The notes beneath the pieces are model-generated. The model did no database searches and was not told the DNA's origin. It saw only the letters and a list, made by a program, of their open reading frames with translations. From Nematostella vectensis (taxonomy: Eukaryota > Cnidaria > Anthozoa > Actiniaria > Edwardsiidae), in NCBI RefSeq assembly GCF_932526225.1, contig NC_064047.1, forward strand, positions 15,179,621 to 15,243,620: a stretch of DNA of 64,000 nt, read 5' to 3'. Of the stretch, positions 47,194-59,252 are shown in pieces; positions within the stretch are counted from its first letter, which is position 1; every line of letters begins with the position of its first letter. The position numbers and the translations under genes are program-made.

Positions 47194-49545
47194 TCACTTT
47201 GACAACGCGTCGTTTTTAGCGTGGCCTGTAAGGTGTCTTCCGAGATGCCTTACGGTCTTATTGTTCTCACTGTGGGGGAGAAGGGTTGCCTGTGGTGGTG
47301 ACATCATCACTTCAATAAAGCAATAATCAGAGATCCTAGCGTGAAGGTTAGATCGAGACGATTTTGCGGTAGTGCACACGTGAAGCCGACTTTGATTTCA
47401 CCTTGACAACGCGTCGTTTTTAGCGTGGCCTGTGAAGTGTCTCCCGAGATGCCTTACGGTCTCATTTTTCTTACTGTGGGGGGGTTTTCTGTGGTGGTGA
47501 CGTCATCACTTCAATGAAGCAATAATCAGAGATCCTAGCGTGAAGGTTAGATCGAGACGATTTTGCGGTAGTGCACACGTGAAGCCGACTTTGATTTCAC
47601 CTTGACAACGCGTCGTTTTTAGCGTGGCCTGTAAGGTGTCTCCCGAGATGCCTTACGGTCTTATTGTTCTCACTGTGGGGGAGGGGGGTTGCCTTTGGTG
47701 GTGACATCATCACTTCAATGAAGCAATAATCAAAGATCCTAGCGTGAAGGTTAGGTCGGGACGATTTTGCGGTAGTGCACACGTGAAGCCGACTTTGATT
47801 TCACTTTGACAACGCGTCGTTTTTAGCGTGGCCTGTAAGGTGTCTTCCGAGATGCCTTACGGTCTTATTGTTCTCACTGTGGGGGAGAAGGGTTGCCTGT
47901 GGTGGTGACATCATCACTTCAATAAAGCAATAATCAGAGATCCTAGCGTGAAGGTTAGATCGAGACGATTTTGCGGTAGTGCACACGTGAAGCCGACTTT
48001 GATTTCACCTTGACAACGCGTCGTTTTTAGCGTGGCCTGTGAAGTGTCTCCCGAGATGCCTTACGGTCTCATTGTTCTTACTGTGGGGGGGTTGCCTGTG
48101 GTGGTGACGTCATCACTTCAATGAAGCAATAATCAGAGATCCAAGCGTGAAGGTTAGATCGAGACGATGTTGCGGTAGTGCACACGTGAAGCCGACTTTG
48201 ATTTCACCTTGACAACGCGTCGTTTTTAGCGTGGCCTGTAAGGTGTCTCCCGAGATGCCTTACGGTCTTATTGTTCTCACTGTGGGGGAGGGGGGTTGCC
48301 TTTGGTGGTGACATCATCACTTCAATGAAGCAATAATCAAAGATCCTAGCGTGAAGGTTAGGTCGGGACGATTTTGCGGTAGTGCACACGTGAAGCCGAC
48401 TTTGATTTCACCTTGACAACGCGTCGTTTTTAGCGAGGCCTGTGAGGTGTCTCACGAGATGCCTTACGGTCTTATTGTTCTCACTGTGGGGGAAGGGGGT
48501 TACCTGTGGTGGTGACGTCATCACTTCAATGAAGCAATAATCAGAGGACCTAGCGTGAAGGTTAGATCGGGACGATTGTGCGGTAGTGCACACGTGAAGC
48601 CGACTTTGATTTCACCTTGACAACGCGTCGTTTTTAGCGTGGCCTGTAAGGTGTCTTCCGAGATGCCTTACGGTCTTATTGTTCTCACTGTGGGGGAGAA
48701 GGGTTGCCTGTGGTGGTGACATCATCACTTCAATAAAGCAATAATCAGAGATCCTAGCGTGAAGGTTAGATCGAGACGATTTTGCGGTAGTGCACACGTG
48801 AAGCCGACTTTGATTTCACCTTGACAACGCGTCGTTTTTACCGTGGCCTGTGAGGTGTCTTCCGAGATGCCTTACGGTCTTATTGTTCTCACTGTGGAGG
48901 AGGGGGGTTGCCTGTGGTGGTGACGTCATCACTTCAATGAAGCAATAATCAAAGATCCTAGCGTGAAGGTTAGGTCGGGACGATTTTGCGGTAGTGCACA
49001 CGTGAAGCCGACTTTGATTTCACCTTGACAACGCGTCGTTTTTAGCGTGGCCTGTGAAGTGTCTCCCGAGATGCCTTACGGTCTCATTGTTCTCACTGTG
49101 GGGGGGTTGCCTGTGGTGGTGACGTCATCACTTCAATGAAGCAATAATCAGAGATCCAAGCGTGAAGGTTAGATCGAGACGATTTTGCGGTAGTGCACAC
49201 GTGAAGCCGACTTTGATTTCACCTTGACAACGCGTCGTTTTTAGCGTGGCCTGTAAGGTGTCTCCCGAGATGCCTTACGGTCTTATTGTTCTCACTGTGG
49301 GGGAGGGGGGTTGCCTTTGGTGGTGACATCATCACTTCAATGAAGCAATAATCAAAGATCCTAGCGTGAAGGTTAGGTCGGGACGATTTTGCGGTAGTGC
49401 ACACGTGAAGCCGACTTTGATTTCACCTTGACAACGCGTCGTTTTTAGCGTGGCCTGTGAAGTGTCTCCCGAGATGCCTTACGGTCTCATTGTTCTCACT
49501 GTGGGGGGGGGGGAATTGCCTGTGGTGGTGACGTCATCACTTCAA
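47113..49545. repeat. 12-monomer HOR, copy 2 (2433 bp)
   Basis: Adjacent copy at an offset of exactly 2433. Every private variant named for copy 1 recurs (near 47484, 48164 and 48433). Its last G unit differs by a GGGAATTGCC end to the run (near 49512). Confidence 0.9.
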
Positions 49546-50650
49546 TGAAGCAATAATCAGAGATCCTAGCGTGAAGGTTAGATCGAGACGATTTTGCGGT
49601 AGTGCACACGTGAAGCCGACTTTGATTTCACCTTGACAACGCATCGTTTTTAGCGTCGCCTGTGAGGTGTCTCACGAGATGCCTTACGGTCTTATTGTTC
49701 TCACTGTGGGGGAAGGGGGTTACCTGTGGTGGTGACGTCATCACTTCAATGAAGCAATAATCAGAGGACCTAGCGTGAAGGTTAGATCGGGACGATTTTG
49801 CGGTAGTGCACACGTGAAGCCGACTTTGATTTCACCTTGACAACGCGTCGTTTTTAGCGTGGCCTGTAAGGTGTCTTCCGAGATGCCTTACGGTCTTATT
49901 GTTCTCACTGTGGGGGAGAAGGGTTGCCTGTGGTGGTGACATCATCACTTCAATAAAGCAATAATCAGAGATCCTAGCGTGAAGGTTAGATCGAGACGAT
50001 TTTGCGGTAGTGCACACGTGAAGCCGACTTTGATTTCACCTTGACAACGCGTCGTTTTTAGCGTGGCCTGTGAAGTGTCTCCCGAGATGCCTTACGGTCT
50101 TATTGTTCTCACTGTGGGGGAGGGGGGTTGCCTGTGGTGGTGACATCATCACTTCAATAAAGCAATAATCAGAGATCCAAGCGTGAAGGTTAGATCGAGA
50201 CGATTTTGCGGTAGTGCACACGTGAAGCCGACTTTGATTTCACCTTGACAACGCGTCGTTTTTAGCGTGGCCTGTGAAGTGTCTCCCGAGATGCCTTACG
50301 GTCTTATTGTTCTCACTGTGGGGGAGGGGGGTTGCCTGTGGTGGTGACGTCATCACTTCAATGAAGCAATAATCAGAGAACCTAGCGTGAAGGTTAGATC
50401 GAGACGATTTTGCGGTAGTGCACACGTGAAGCCGACTTTGATTTCACCTTGACAACGCGTCGTTTTTAGCGTGGCCTGTGAAGTGTCTCCCGAGATGCCT
50501 TACGGTCTTATTGTTCTCACTGTGGGGGGGGGGGGGGGTTGCCTGTGGTGGTGACGTCATCACTTCAATGAAGCAATAATCAGAGATCCTAGCGTGAAGG
50601 TTAGATCGAGACGATTTTGCGGTAGTGCACACGTGAAGCCGACTTTGATT
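49546..50650. repeat. V, L, F/X, F, G units
   Basis: Only monomers. The V unit at 49628 has AGCGTCGCC, shared with 53631. The unit at 50036 is F-like on the left with an X-type right half. The G unit at 50444 has CTTATTG instead of the CTCATTG usual for G types and a 15-base G run. Confidence 0.8.
50524..50538 (+). repeat. 15-base G run
   Basis: In the unit at 50444, an uninterrupted run with CTTATTG flank instead of the usual CTCATTG. Confidence 0.95.
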
Positions 50651-53221
50651 TCACCTTGACAACGCATCGTTTTTAGCGTGGCCTGTGAGGTGTCTCACGA
50701 GATGCCTTACGGTCTTATTGTTCTCACTGTGGGGGAAGGGGGTTACCTGTGGTGGTGACGTCATCACTTCAATGAAGCAATAATCAGAGGACCTAGCGTG
50801 AAAGTTAGATCGGGACGATTTTGCGGTAGTGCACACGTGAAGCCGACTTTGATTTCACCTTGACAACGCGTCGTTTTTAGCGTGGCCTGTAAGGTGTCTT
50901 CCGAGATGCCTTACGGTCTTATTGTTCTCACTGTGGGGGAGAAGGGTTGCCTGTGGTGGTGACATCATCACTTCAATAAAGCAATAATCAGAGATCCTAG
51001 CGTGAAGGTTAGATCGAGACGATTTTGCGGTAGTGCACACGTGAAGCCGACTTTGATTTCACCTTGACAACGCGTCGTTTTTAGCGTGGCCTGTGAAGTG
51101 TCTCCCGAGATGCCTTACGGTCTCATTGTTCTCACTGTGGGGGGGGTTGCCTGTGGTGGTGACGTCATCACTTCAATAAAGCAATAATCAGAGATCCTAG
51201 CGTGAAGGTTAGATCGAGAAGATTTTGCGGTAGTGCACACGTGAAGCCGACTTTGATTTCACCTTGACAACGCGTCGTTTTTAGCGTGGTCTGTGAAGTG
51301 TCTCCCGAGATGCCTTACGGTCTCATTGTTCTCACTGTGGGGGGGTTGCCTGTGATGGTGACGTCATCACTTCAATGAAGCAATAGTCAGAGATCCTAGC
51401 GTGAAGGTTAGATCGAGACGATTTTGCGGTAGTGCACACGTGAAGCCAACTTTGATTTCACCTTGACAACGCGTCGTTTTTAGCGTGGCCTGTAAGGTGT
51501 CTCCCGAGATGCCTTACGGTCTTATTGTTCTCACTGTGGGGGAGGGGGGTTGCCTTTGGTGGTGACATCATCACTTCAATGAAGCAATAATCAAAGATCC
51601 TAGCGTGAAGGTTAGGTCGGGACGATTTTGCGGTAGTGCACACGTGAAGCCGACTTTGATTTCACCTTGACAACGCGTCGTTTTTAGCGTGGCCTGTAAG
51701 GTGTCTTCCGAGATGCCTTACGGTCTTATTGTTCTCACTGTGGGGGAGAAGGGTTGCCTGTGGTGGTGACATCATCACTTTAATAAAGCAATAATCAGAG
51801 ATCCTAGCGTGAAGGTTAGATCGAGACGATTTTGCGGTAGTGCACTCGTGAAGCAGACTTTGATTTCACCTTGACAACGCGTCGTTTTTAGCGTGGCCTG
51901 TGAAGTGTCTCCCGAGATGCCTTACGGTCTCATTGTTCTCACTGTGGGGGGGGGGTTGCCTGTGGTGGTGACGTCATCACTTCAATAAAGCAATAATCAG
52001 AGATCCTAGCGTGAAGGTTAGATCGAGACGATTTTGCGGTAGTGCACACGTGAAGCCAACTTTGATTTCACCTTGACAACGCGTCGTTTTTAGCGTGGCC
52101 TGTAAGGTGTGTCCCGAGATGCCTTACGGTCTTATAGTTCTCACTGTGGGGGAGGGGGGTTGCCTTTGGTGGTGACATCATCACTTCAATGAAGCAATAA
52201 TCAAAGATCCTAGCGTGAAGGTTAGGTCGGGACGATTTTGCGGTAGTGCACACGTGAAGCCGACTTTGATTTCACCTTGACAACGCGTCGTTTTTAGCGT
52301 GGCCTGTGAAGTGTCTCCCGAGATGCCTTACGGTCTCATTGTTCTCACTGTGGGGGGGGGTTGCCTGTGGTGGTGACGTCATCACTTCAATGAAGCAATA
52401 ATCAGAGATCCTAGCGTGAAGGTTAGATCGAGACGATTTTGAGGTAGTGCACACGTGAAGACGACTTTGATTTCACCTTGACAACGCATCATTTTTAGCG
52501 TGGCCTGTGAGGTGTCTCACGAGATGCCTTACGGTCTTATTGTTCTCACTGTGGGGGAAGGAGGTTACCTGTGGTGGTGACGTCATCACTTCAATGAAGC
52601 AATAATCAGAGGACCTAGCGTGAAGGTTAGATCGGGACGATTTTGCGGTAGTGCACACGTGAAGCCGACTTTGATTTCACCTTGACAACGCGTCGTTTTT
52701 AGCGTGGCCTGTAAGGTGTCTTCCGAGATGCCTTACGGTCTTATTGTTCTCACTGTGGGGGAGAAGGGTTGCCTGTGGTGGTGACATCATCACTTCAATA
52801 AAGCCGACTTTGATTTCACCTTGACAACGCGTCGTTTTTAGCGTGGCCTGTAAGGTGTCTCCCGAGATGCCTTACGGTCTTATTGTTCTCACTGTGGGGG
52901 AGGGGGGTTGCCTGTGGTGGTGACATCATCACTTCAATAAAGCAATAATCAGAGATCCTAGCGTGAAGGTTAGATCGAGACGATTTTGCGGTAGTGCACA
53001 CGTGAAGCCGACTTTGATTTCACCTTGACAACGCGTCGTTTTTAGCGTGGCCTGTGAAGTGTCTCCCGAGATGCCTTACGGTCTCATTGTTCTCACTGTG
53101 GGGGGGGGGTTGCCTGTGGTGGTGACGTCATCACTTCAATGAAGCAATAATCAGAGATCCTAGCGTGAAGGTTACATCGAGACGATTTTGCGGTAGTGCA
53201 CACGTGAAGCCGACTTTGATT
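50651..53221. repeat. HOR module 5 (13 monomers, 2571 bp)
   Basis: Order: V, L, G, G, K, L, G, K, G, V, truncated L (52677), X (52816), G. One of the two G units after the second L is missing relative to the form at 59253. It shares module-specific variants such as TGGTCTGTG near 51289, CTGTGATGG near 51352 and CTTTAATAAAG at 51778-51788. Confidence 0.8.
52677..52815. repeat. truncated monomer (139 bp) in module 5
   Basis: Deletion joint at 52804/52805, followed by X and G units as in the other modules. Confidence 0.9.
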
Positions 53222-53425
53222 TCACCTTGACAACGCATCGTTTTTAGCGTGGCCTGTGAGGTGTCTCACGAGATGCCTTACGGTCTTATTGTTCTCACTG
53301 TGGGGGAAGGGGGTTACCTGTGGTGGTGACATCATCACTTCAATGAAGCAATAATCAAAGATCCTAGCGTGAAGGTTAGGTCGGGACGATTTTGCGGTAG
53401 TGCACACGTGAAGCCGACTTTGATT
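53222..53425. repeat. chimeric monomer V-left/K-right at the 4003-bp junction
   Basis: V markers (TCTCACGAG, GGGGGAAGGGGG, TTACCTG) run to 53320 and K markers (TGACATCA, CAAAGATCC, AGGTCGGG) start at 53331. It joins the end of module 5 to a K-G-V-L run that also lies at 49219-50035. Confidence 0.75.
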
Positions 53426-54040
53426 TCACCTTGACAACGCGTCGTTTTTAGCGTGGCCTGTGAAGTGTCTCCCGAGATGCCTTACGGTCTCATTGTTCTC
53501 ACTGTGGGGGGGGGGGGGTTGCCTGTGGTGGTGACGTCATCACTTCAATGAAGCAATAATCAGAGATCCTAGCGTGAAGGTTAGATCGAGACGATTTTGC
53601 GGTAGTGCACACGTGAAGCCGACTTTGATTTCACCTTGACAACGCATCGTTTTTAGCGTCGCCTGTGAGGTGTCTCACGAGATGCCTTACGGTCTTATTG
53701 TTCTCACTGTGGGGGAAGGGGGTTACCTGTGGTGGTGACGTCATCACTTCAATGAAGCAATAATCAGAGGACCTAGCGTGAAGGTTAGATCGGGACGATT
53801 TTGCGGTAGTGCACACGTGAAGCCGACTTTGATTTCACCTTGACAACGCGTCGTTTTTAGCGTGGCCTGTAAGGTGTCTTCCGAGATGCCTTACGGTCTT
53901 ATTGTTCTCACTGTGGGGGAGAAGGGTTGCCTGTGGTGATGACATCATCACTTCAATAAAGCAATAATCAGAGATCCTAGCGTGAAGGTTAGATCGAGAC
54001 GATTTTGCGGTAGTGCACACGTGAAGCCGACTTTGATTTC
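53331..54040. repeat. second copy of K-G-V-L (offset 4003 from about 49328)
   Basis: K right half, G, V with AGCGTCGCC (53631) and L (53835) repeat 49328-50035. The joint is the V/K chimera at 53320-53331. After 54040 the order follows 9492-9895 instead. Confidence 0.75.
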
Positions 54041-54351
54041 ACCTTGACAACGCGTCGTTTTTAGCGTGGCCTGTGAAGTGTCTCCCGAGATGCCTTACGG
54101 TCTCATTGTTCTCACTGTGGGGGGGGTTGCCTGTGGTGGTGACGTCATCACTTCAATGAAGCAATAATCAGAGATCCTAGCGTGAAGGTTAGATCGAGAC
54201 GATTTTGCAGTAGTGCACACGTGAAGCCGACTTTGATTTCACCTTGACAACGCGTCGTTTTTAGCGTGGCCTGTGAGGTGTCTTCCGTGATGCCTTACGG
54301 TCTTATTGTTCTCACTGTGGAGGAGGGGGGTTGCCTGTGGTGGTGACGTCA

Positions 54352-56560
54352 TCACTTCAATGAAGCAATAATCAGAGATCCTAGCGTGAAGGTTAGATCG
54401 AGACGATTTTGCGGTAGTGCACACGTGAAGCCGACTTTGATTTCACCTTGACAACGCGTCGTTTTTAGCGTGGCCTGTAAAGTGTCTCCCGAGATGCCTT
54501 ACGGTCTTATTGTTCTCACTGTGGGGGAGGGGGGTTGCCTGTTGTGGTGACGTCATCACTTCAATGAAGCAATAATCAGAGAACCTAGGGTGAAGGTTAG
54601 ATCGAGACGATTTTGCGGTAGTGCACACGTGAAGCCGACTTTGATTTCACCTTGACAACGCGTCGTTTTTAGCGTGGCCTGTGAGGTGTCTTCCGAGATG
54701 CCTTACGGTCTTATTGTTCTCACTGTGGAGGAGGGGGGTTGCCTGTGGTGGTGACGTCATCACTTCAATGAAGCAATAATCAGAGATCCTAGCGTGAAGG
54801 TTAGATCGAGACGATTTTGCGGTAGTGCACACGTGAAGCCGACTTTGATTTCACCTTGACAACGCGTCGGTTTTAGCGTGGCCTGTGAAGTGTCTTCCGA
54901 GATGCCTTACGGTCTTATTGTTCTCACTGTGGGGGAGGGGGGTTGCCTGTTGTGGTGACGTCATCACTTCAATGAAGCAATAATCAGAGAACCTAGCGTG
55001 AAGGTTAGATCGAGACGATTTTGCGGTAGTGCACACGTGAAGCCGACTTTGATTTCACCTTGACAACGCGTCGTTTTTAGCGTGGCCTGTGAGGTGTCTC
55101 CCGAGATGCCTTACGGTCTTATTGTTCTCACTGTGGGGGAAGGGGGTTACCTGTGGTGGTGACGTCATCACTTCAATGAAGCAATAATCAGAGATCCTAG
55201 CGTGAAGGTTAGATCGGGACGATTTTGCGGTAGTGCACACGTGAAGCCGACTTTGATTTCACCTTGACAACGCGTCGATTTTAGCGTGGCCTGTAAGGTG
55301 TCTTCCGAGATGCCTTACGGTCTTATTGTTCTCACTGTGGGGGAGAAGGGTTGCCTGTGGTGGTGACATCATCACTTCAATAAAGCAATAATCAGAGATC
55401 CTAGCGTGAAGGTTAGATCGAGACGATTTTGCGGTAGTGCACACGTGAAGCCGACTTTGATTTCACCTTGACAACGCGTCGTTTTTAGCGTGGCCTGTGA
55501 AGTGTCTCCCGAGATGCCTTACGGTCTCATTGTTCTCACTGTGGGGGGGTTGCCTGTGGTGGTGACGTCATCACTTCAATGAAGCAATAATCAGAGATCC
55601 TAGCGTGAAGGTTAAATCGAGACGATTTTGCGGTAGTGCACACGTGAAGCCGACTTTGATTTCACCTTGACAACGCGTCGTTTTTAGCGTGGCCTGTGAG
55701 GTGTCTCCCGAGATGCCTTACGGTCTTATTATTCTCACTGTGGGGGAGGGGGGTTGCCTTTGGTGGTGACATCATCACTTTAATGAAGCAATAATCAAAG
55801 ATCCTAGCGTGAAGGTTAGGTCGGGACGATTTTGCGGTAGTGCACACGTGAAGCCGACTTTGATTTCACCTTGACAACGCGTCGTTTTTAGCGTGGCCTG
55901 TGAAGTGTCTCCCGAGATGCCTTACGGTCTCATTGTTCTCACTGTGGGGGGGTTGCCTGTGGTGGTGACGTCATCACTTCAATGAAGCAATAATCAGAGA
56001 TCCTAGCGTGAAGGTTAGATCGAGACGATTTTGCGGTAGTGCACACGTGAAGCCGACTTTGATTTCACCTTGACAACGCGTCGTTTTTAGCGTGGCCTGT
56101 GAGGTGTCTCCCGAGATGCCTTACGGTCTTATTGTTCTCACTGTGGGGGAGGGGGGTTGCCTTTGGTGGTGACATCATCACTTTAATGAAGCAATAATCA
56201 AAGATCCTAGCGTGAAGGTTAGGTCGGGACGATTTTGCGGTAGTGCACACGTGAAGCCGACTTTGATTTCACCTTGACAACGCGTCGTTTTTAGCGTGGC
56301 CTGTGAAGTGTCTCCCGAGATGCCTTACGGTCTTATTGTTCTCACTGTGGGGGAGGGGGGTTGCCTGTGGTGGTGACGTCATCACTTCAATGAAGCAATA
56401 ATCAGAGAACCTAGCGTGAAGGTTAGATCGAGACGATTTTGCGGTAGTGCACACGTGAAGCCGACTTTGATTTCACCTTGACAACGCGTCGTTTTTAGCG
56501 TGGCCTGTGAAGTGTCTCCCGAGATGCCTTACGGTCTCATTGTTCTCACTGTGGGGGGGG
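54352..56560. repeat. third copy of the start of the 11-kb block
   Basis: Follows 1-2210 at an offset of 54351: F, E, F, V2, L, G, K, G, K, F. It then departs at the G-type unit starting at 56473, which has 14 G against 10 in the first copy and is followed by an extra G-type unit at 56679. The preceding E unit (54239-54442) matches 9692-9895, including a shared TTCCGTGATG variant, so this segment joins the same sequence found at 9.7 kb. Confidence 0.8.
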
Positions 56561-58496
56561 GGGGGGTTGCCTGTGGTGGTGACGTCATCACTTCAATGAA
56601 GCAATAATCAGAGATCCTAGCGTGAAGGTTAGATCGAGACGATTTTGCGGTAGTGCACACGTGAAGCCGACTTTGATTTCACCTTGACAACGCGTCGTTT
56701 TTAGCGTGGCCTGTGAAGTGTCTCCCGAGATGCCTTACGGTCTCATTGTTCTCACTGTGGGGGGGGGGGTTGCCTGTGGTGGTGACGTCATCACTTCAAT
56801 GAAGCAATAATCAGAGATCCTAGCGTGAAGGTTAGATCGAGACGATTTTGCGGTAGTGCACACGTGAAGCCGACTTTGATTTCACCTTGACAACGCATCG
56901 TTTTTAGCGTGGCCTGTGAGGTGTCTCACGAGATGCCTTACGGTCTTATTGTTCTCACTGTGGGGGAAGGGGGTTACCTGTGGTGGTGACGTCATCACTT
57001 CAATGAAGCAATAATCAGAGGACCTAGCGTGAAGGTTAGATCGGGACGATTTTGCGGTAGTGCACACGTGAAGCCGACTTTGATTTCACCTTGACAACGC
57101 GTCGTTTTTAGCGTGGCCTGTAAGGTGTCTTCCGAGATGCCTTACGGTCTTATTGTTCTCACTGGGGGAGAAGGGTTGCCTGTGGTGGTGACATCATCAC
57201 TTCAATAAAGCAATAATCAGAGATCCTAGCATGAAGGTTAGATCGAGACGATTTTGCGGTAGTGCACACGTGAAGCCGACTTTGATTTCACCTTGACAAC
57301 TCGTCGTTTTAAGCGTGGCCTGTGAAGTGTCTCCCGAGATGCCTTACGGTCTCATTGTTCTCACTGTGGGGGGGGGTTGCCTGTGGTGGTGACGTCATCA
57401 CTTCAATAAAGCAATAATCAGAGATCCTAGCGTGAAGGTTAGATCGAGAAGATTTTGCGGTAGTGCACACGTGAAGCCGACTTTGATTTCACCTTGACAA
57501 CGCGTCGTTTTTAGCGTGGCCTGTGAAGTGTCTCCCGAGATGCCTTACGGTCTCATTGTTCTCACTGTGGGGGGGTTGCCTGTGGTGGTGACGTCATCAC
57601 TTCAATGAAGCAATAATCAGAGATCCTAGCGTGAAGGTTAGATCGAGACGATTTTGCGGTAGTGCACACGTGAAGCCAACTTTGATTTCACCTTGACAAC
57701 GCGTCGTTTTTAGCGTGGCCTGTAAGGTGTCTCCCGAGATGCCTTACGGTCTTATTGTTCTCACTGTGGGGGAGGGGGGTTGCCTTTGGTGGTGACATCA
57801 TCACTTCAATGAAGCAATAATCAAAGATCCTAGCGTGAAGGTTAGGTTGGGACGATTTTGCGGTAGTGCACACGTGAAGCCGACTTTGATTTCACCTTGA
57901 CAACGCGTCGTTTTTAGCGTGGCCTGTAAGGTGTCTTCCGAGATGCCTTACGGTCTTATTGTTCTCACTGTGGGGGAGAAGGGTTGCCTGTGGTGGTGAC
58001 ATCATCACTTTAATAAAGCAATAATCAGAGATCCTAGCGTGAAGGTTAGATCGAGACGATTTTGCGGTAGTGCACACGTGAAGCCGACTTTGATTTCACC
58101 TTGACAACGCGTCGTTTTTAGCGTGGCCTGTGAAGTGTCTCCCGAGATGCCTTACGGTCTCATTGTTCTCACTGTGGGGGGGGGGTTGCCTGTGGTGGTG
58201 ACGTCATCACTTCAATAAAGCAATAATCAGAGATCCTAGCGTGAAGGTTAGATCGAGAAGATTTTGCGGTAGTGCACACGTGAAGCCGACTTTGATTTCA
58301 CCTTGACAACGCGTCGTTTTTAGCGTGGCCTGTGAAGTGTCTCCCGAGATGCCTTACGGTCTCATTGTTCTCACTTTGGGGGGGTTGCCTGTGGTGGTGA
58401 CGTCATCACTTCAATGAAGCAATAATCAGAGATCCTTGGGTGAAGGTTAGATCGAGACGATTTTGCGGTAGTGCACACGTGAAGCCAACTTTGATT

Positions 58497-58635
58497 TCAC
58501 CTTGACAACGCGTCGTTTTTAGCGTGGCCTGTAAGGTGTCTCCCGAGATGCCTTACGGTCTTATTGTTCTCACTGTGGGGGAGAAGGGTTGCCTGTGGTG
58601 GTGACATCATCACTTCAATAAAGCCGACTTTGATT
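58497..58635. repeat. truncated monomer (139 bp) in module 6, K/L chimera
   Basis: Deletion joint at 58624/58625. The left end is K type (preceded by GCCAAC, with TCTCCCGAG), as in 3939, so modules 1 and 6 share the K-G-V loss. Confidence 0.9.
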
Positions 58636-59123
58636 TCACCTTGACAACGCGTCGTTTTTAGCGTGGCCTGTAAGGTGTCTCCCGAGATGCCTTACGGTCT
58701 TATTGTTCTCACTGTGGGGGAGGGGGGTTGCCTGTGGTGGTGACATCATCACTTCAATAAAGCAATAATCAGAGATCCAAGCGTGAAGGTTAGATCGAGA
58801 CGATTTTGCGGTAGTGCACACGTGAAGCCGACTTTGATTTCACCTTGACAACGCGTCGTTTTTAGCGTGGCCTGTGAAGTGTCTCCCGAGATGCCTTACG
58901 GTCTTATTGTTCTCACTGTGGGGGAGGGGGGTTGCCTGTGGTGGTGACGTCATCACTTCAATGAAGCAATAATCAGAGAACCTAGCGTGAAGGTTAGATC
59001 GAGACGATTTTGCGGTAGTGCACACGTGAAGCCGACTTTGATTTCACCTTGACAACGCGTCGTTTTTAGCGTGGCCTGTGAAGTGTCTCCCGAGATGCCT
59101 TACGGTCTCATTGTTCTCACTGT

Positions 59124-59140
59124 GGGGGGGGGGGGGGGGG
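59124..59140 (+). repeat. 17-base G run
   Basis: Joint longest homopolymer, in the last unit of module 6. The corresponding units of modules 1 and 3 have 13 and 12 G. Confidence 0.95.
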
Positions 59141-59252
59141 TTGCCTGTGGTGGTGACGTCATCACTTCAATGAAGCAATAATCAGAGATCCTAGCGTGAA
59201 GGTTAGATCGAGACGATTTTGCGGTAGTGCACACGTGAAGCCGACTTTGATT

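Larger units (their letters stand above)
56882..59252. repeat. HOR module 6 (12 monomers, 2371 bp)
   Basis: Order: V, L, G, G, K, L, G, G, truncated K/L chimera (58497), X (58636), F (58840), G (59044). Like module 1 it lacks K-G-V, but it has CTTTAATAAAG at 58008 and an extra F unit. The last G unit carries a 17-base G run. Confidence 0.8.
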
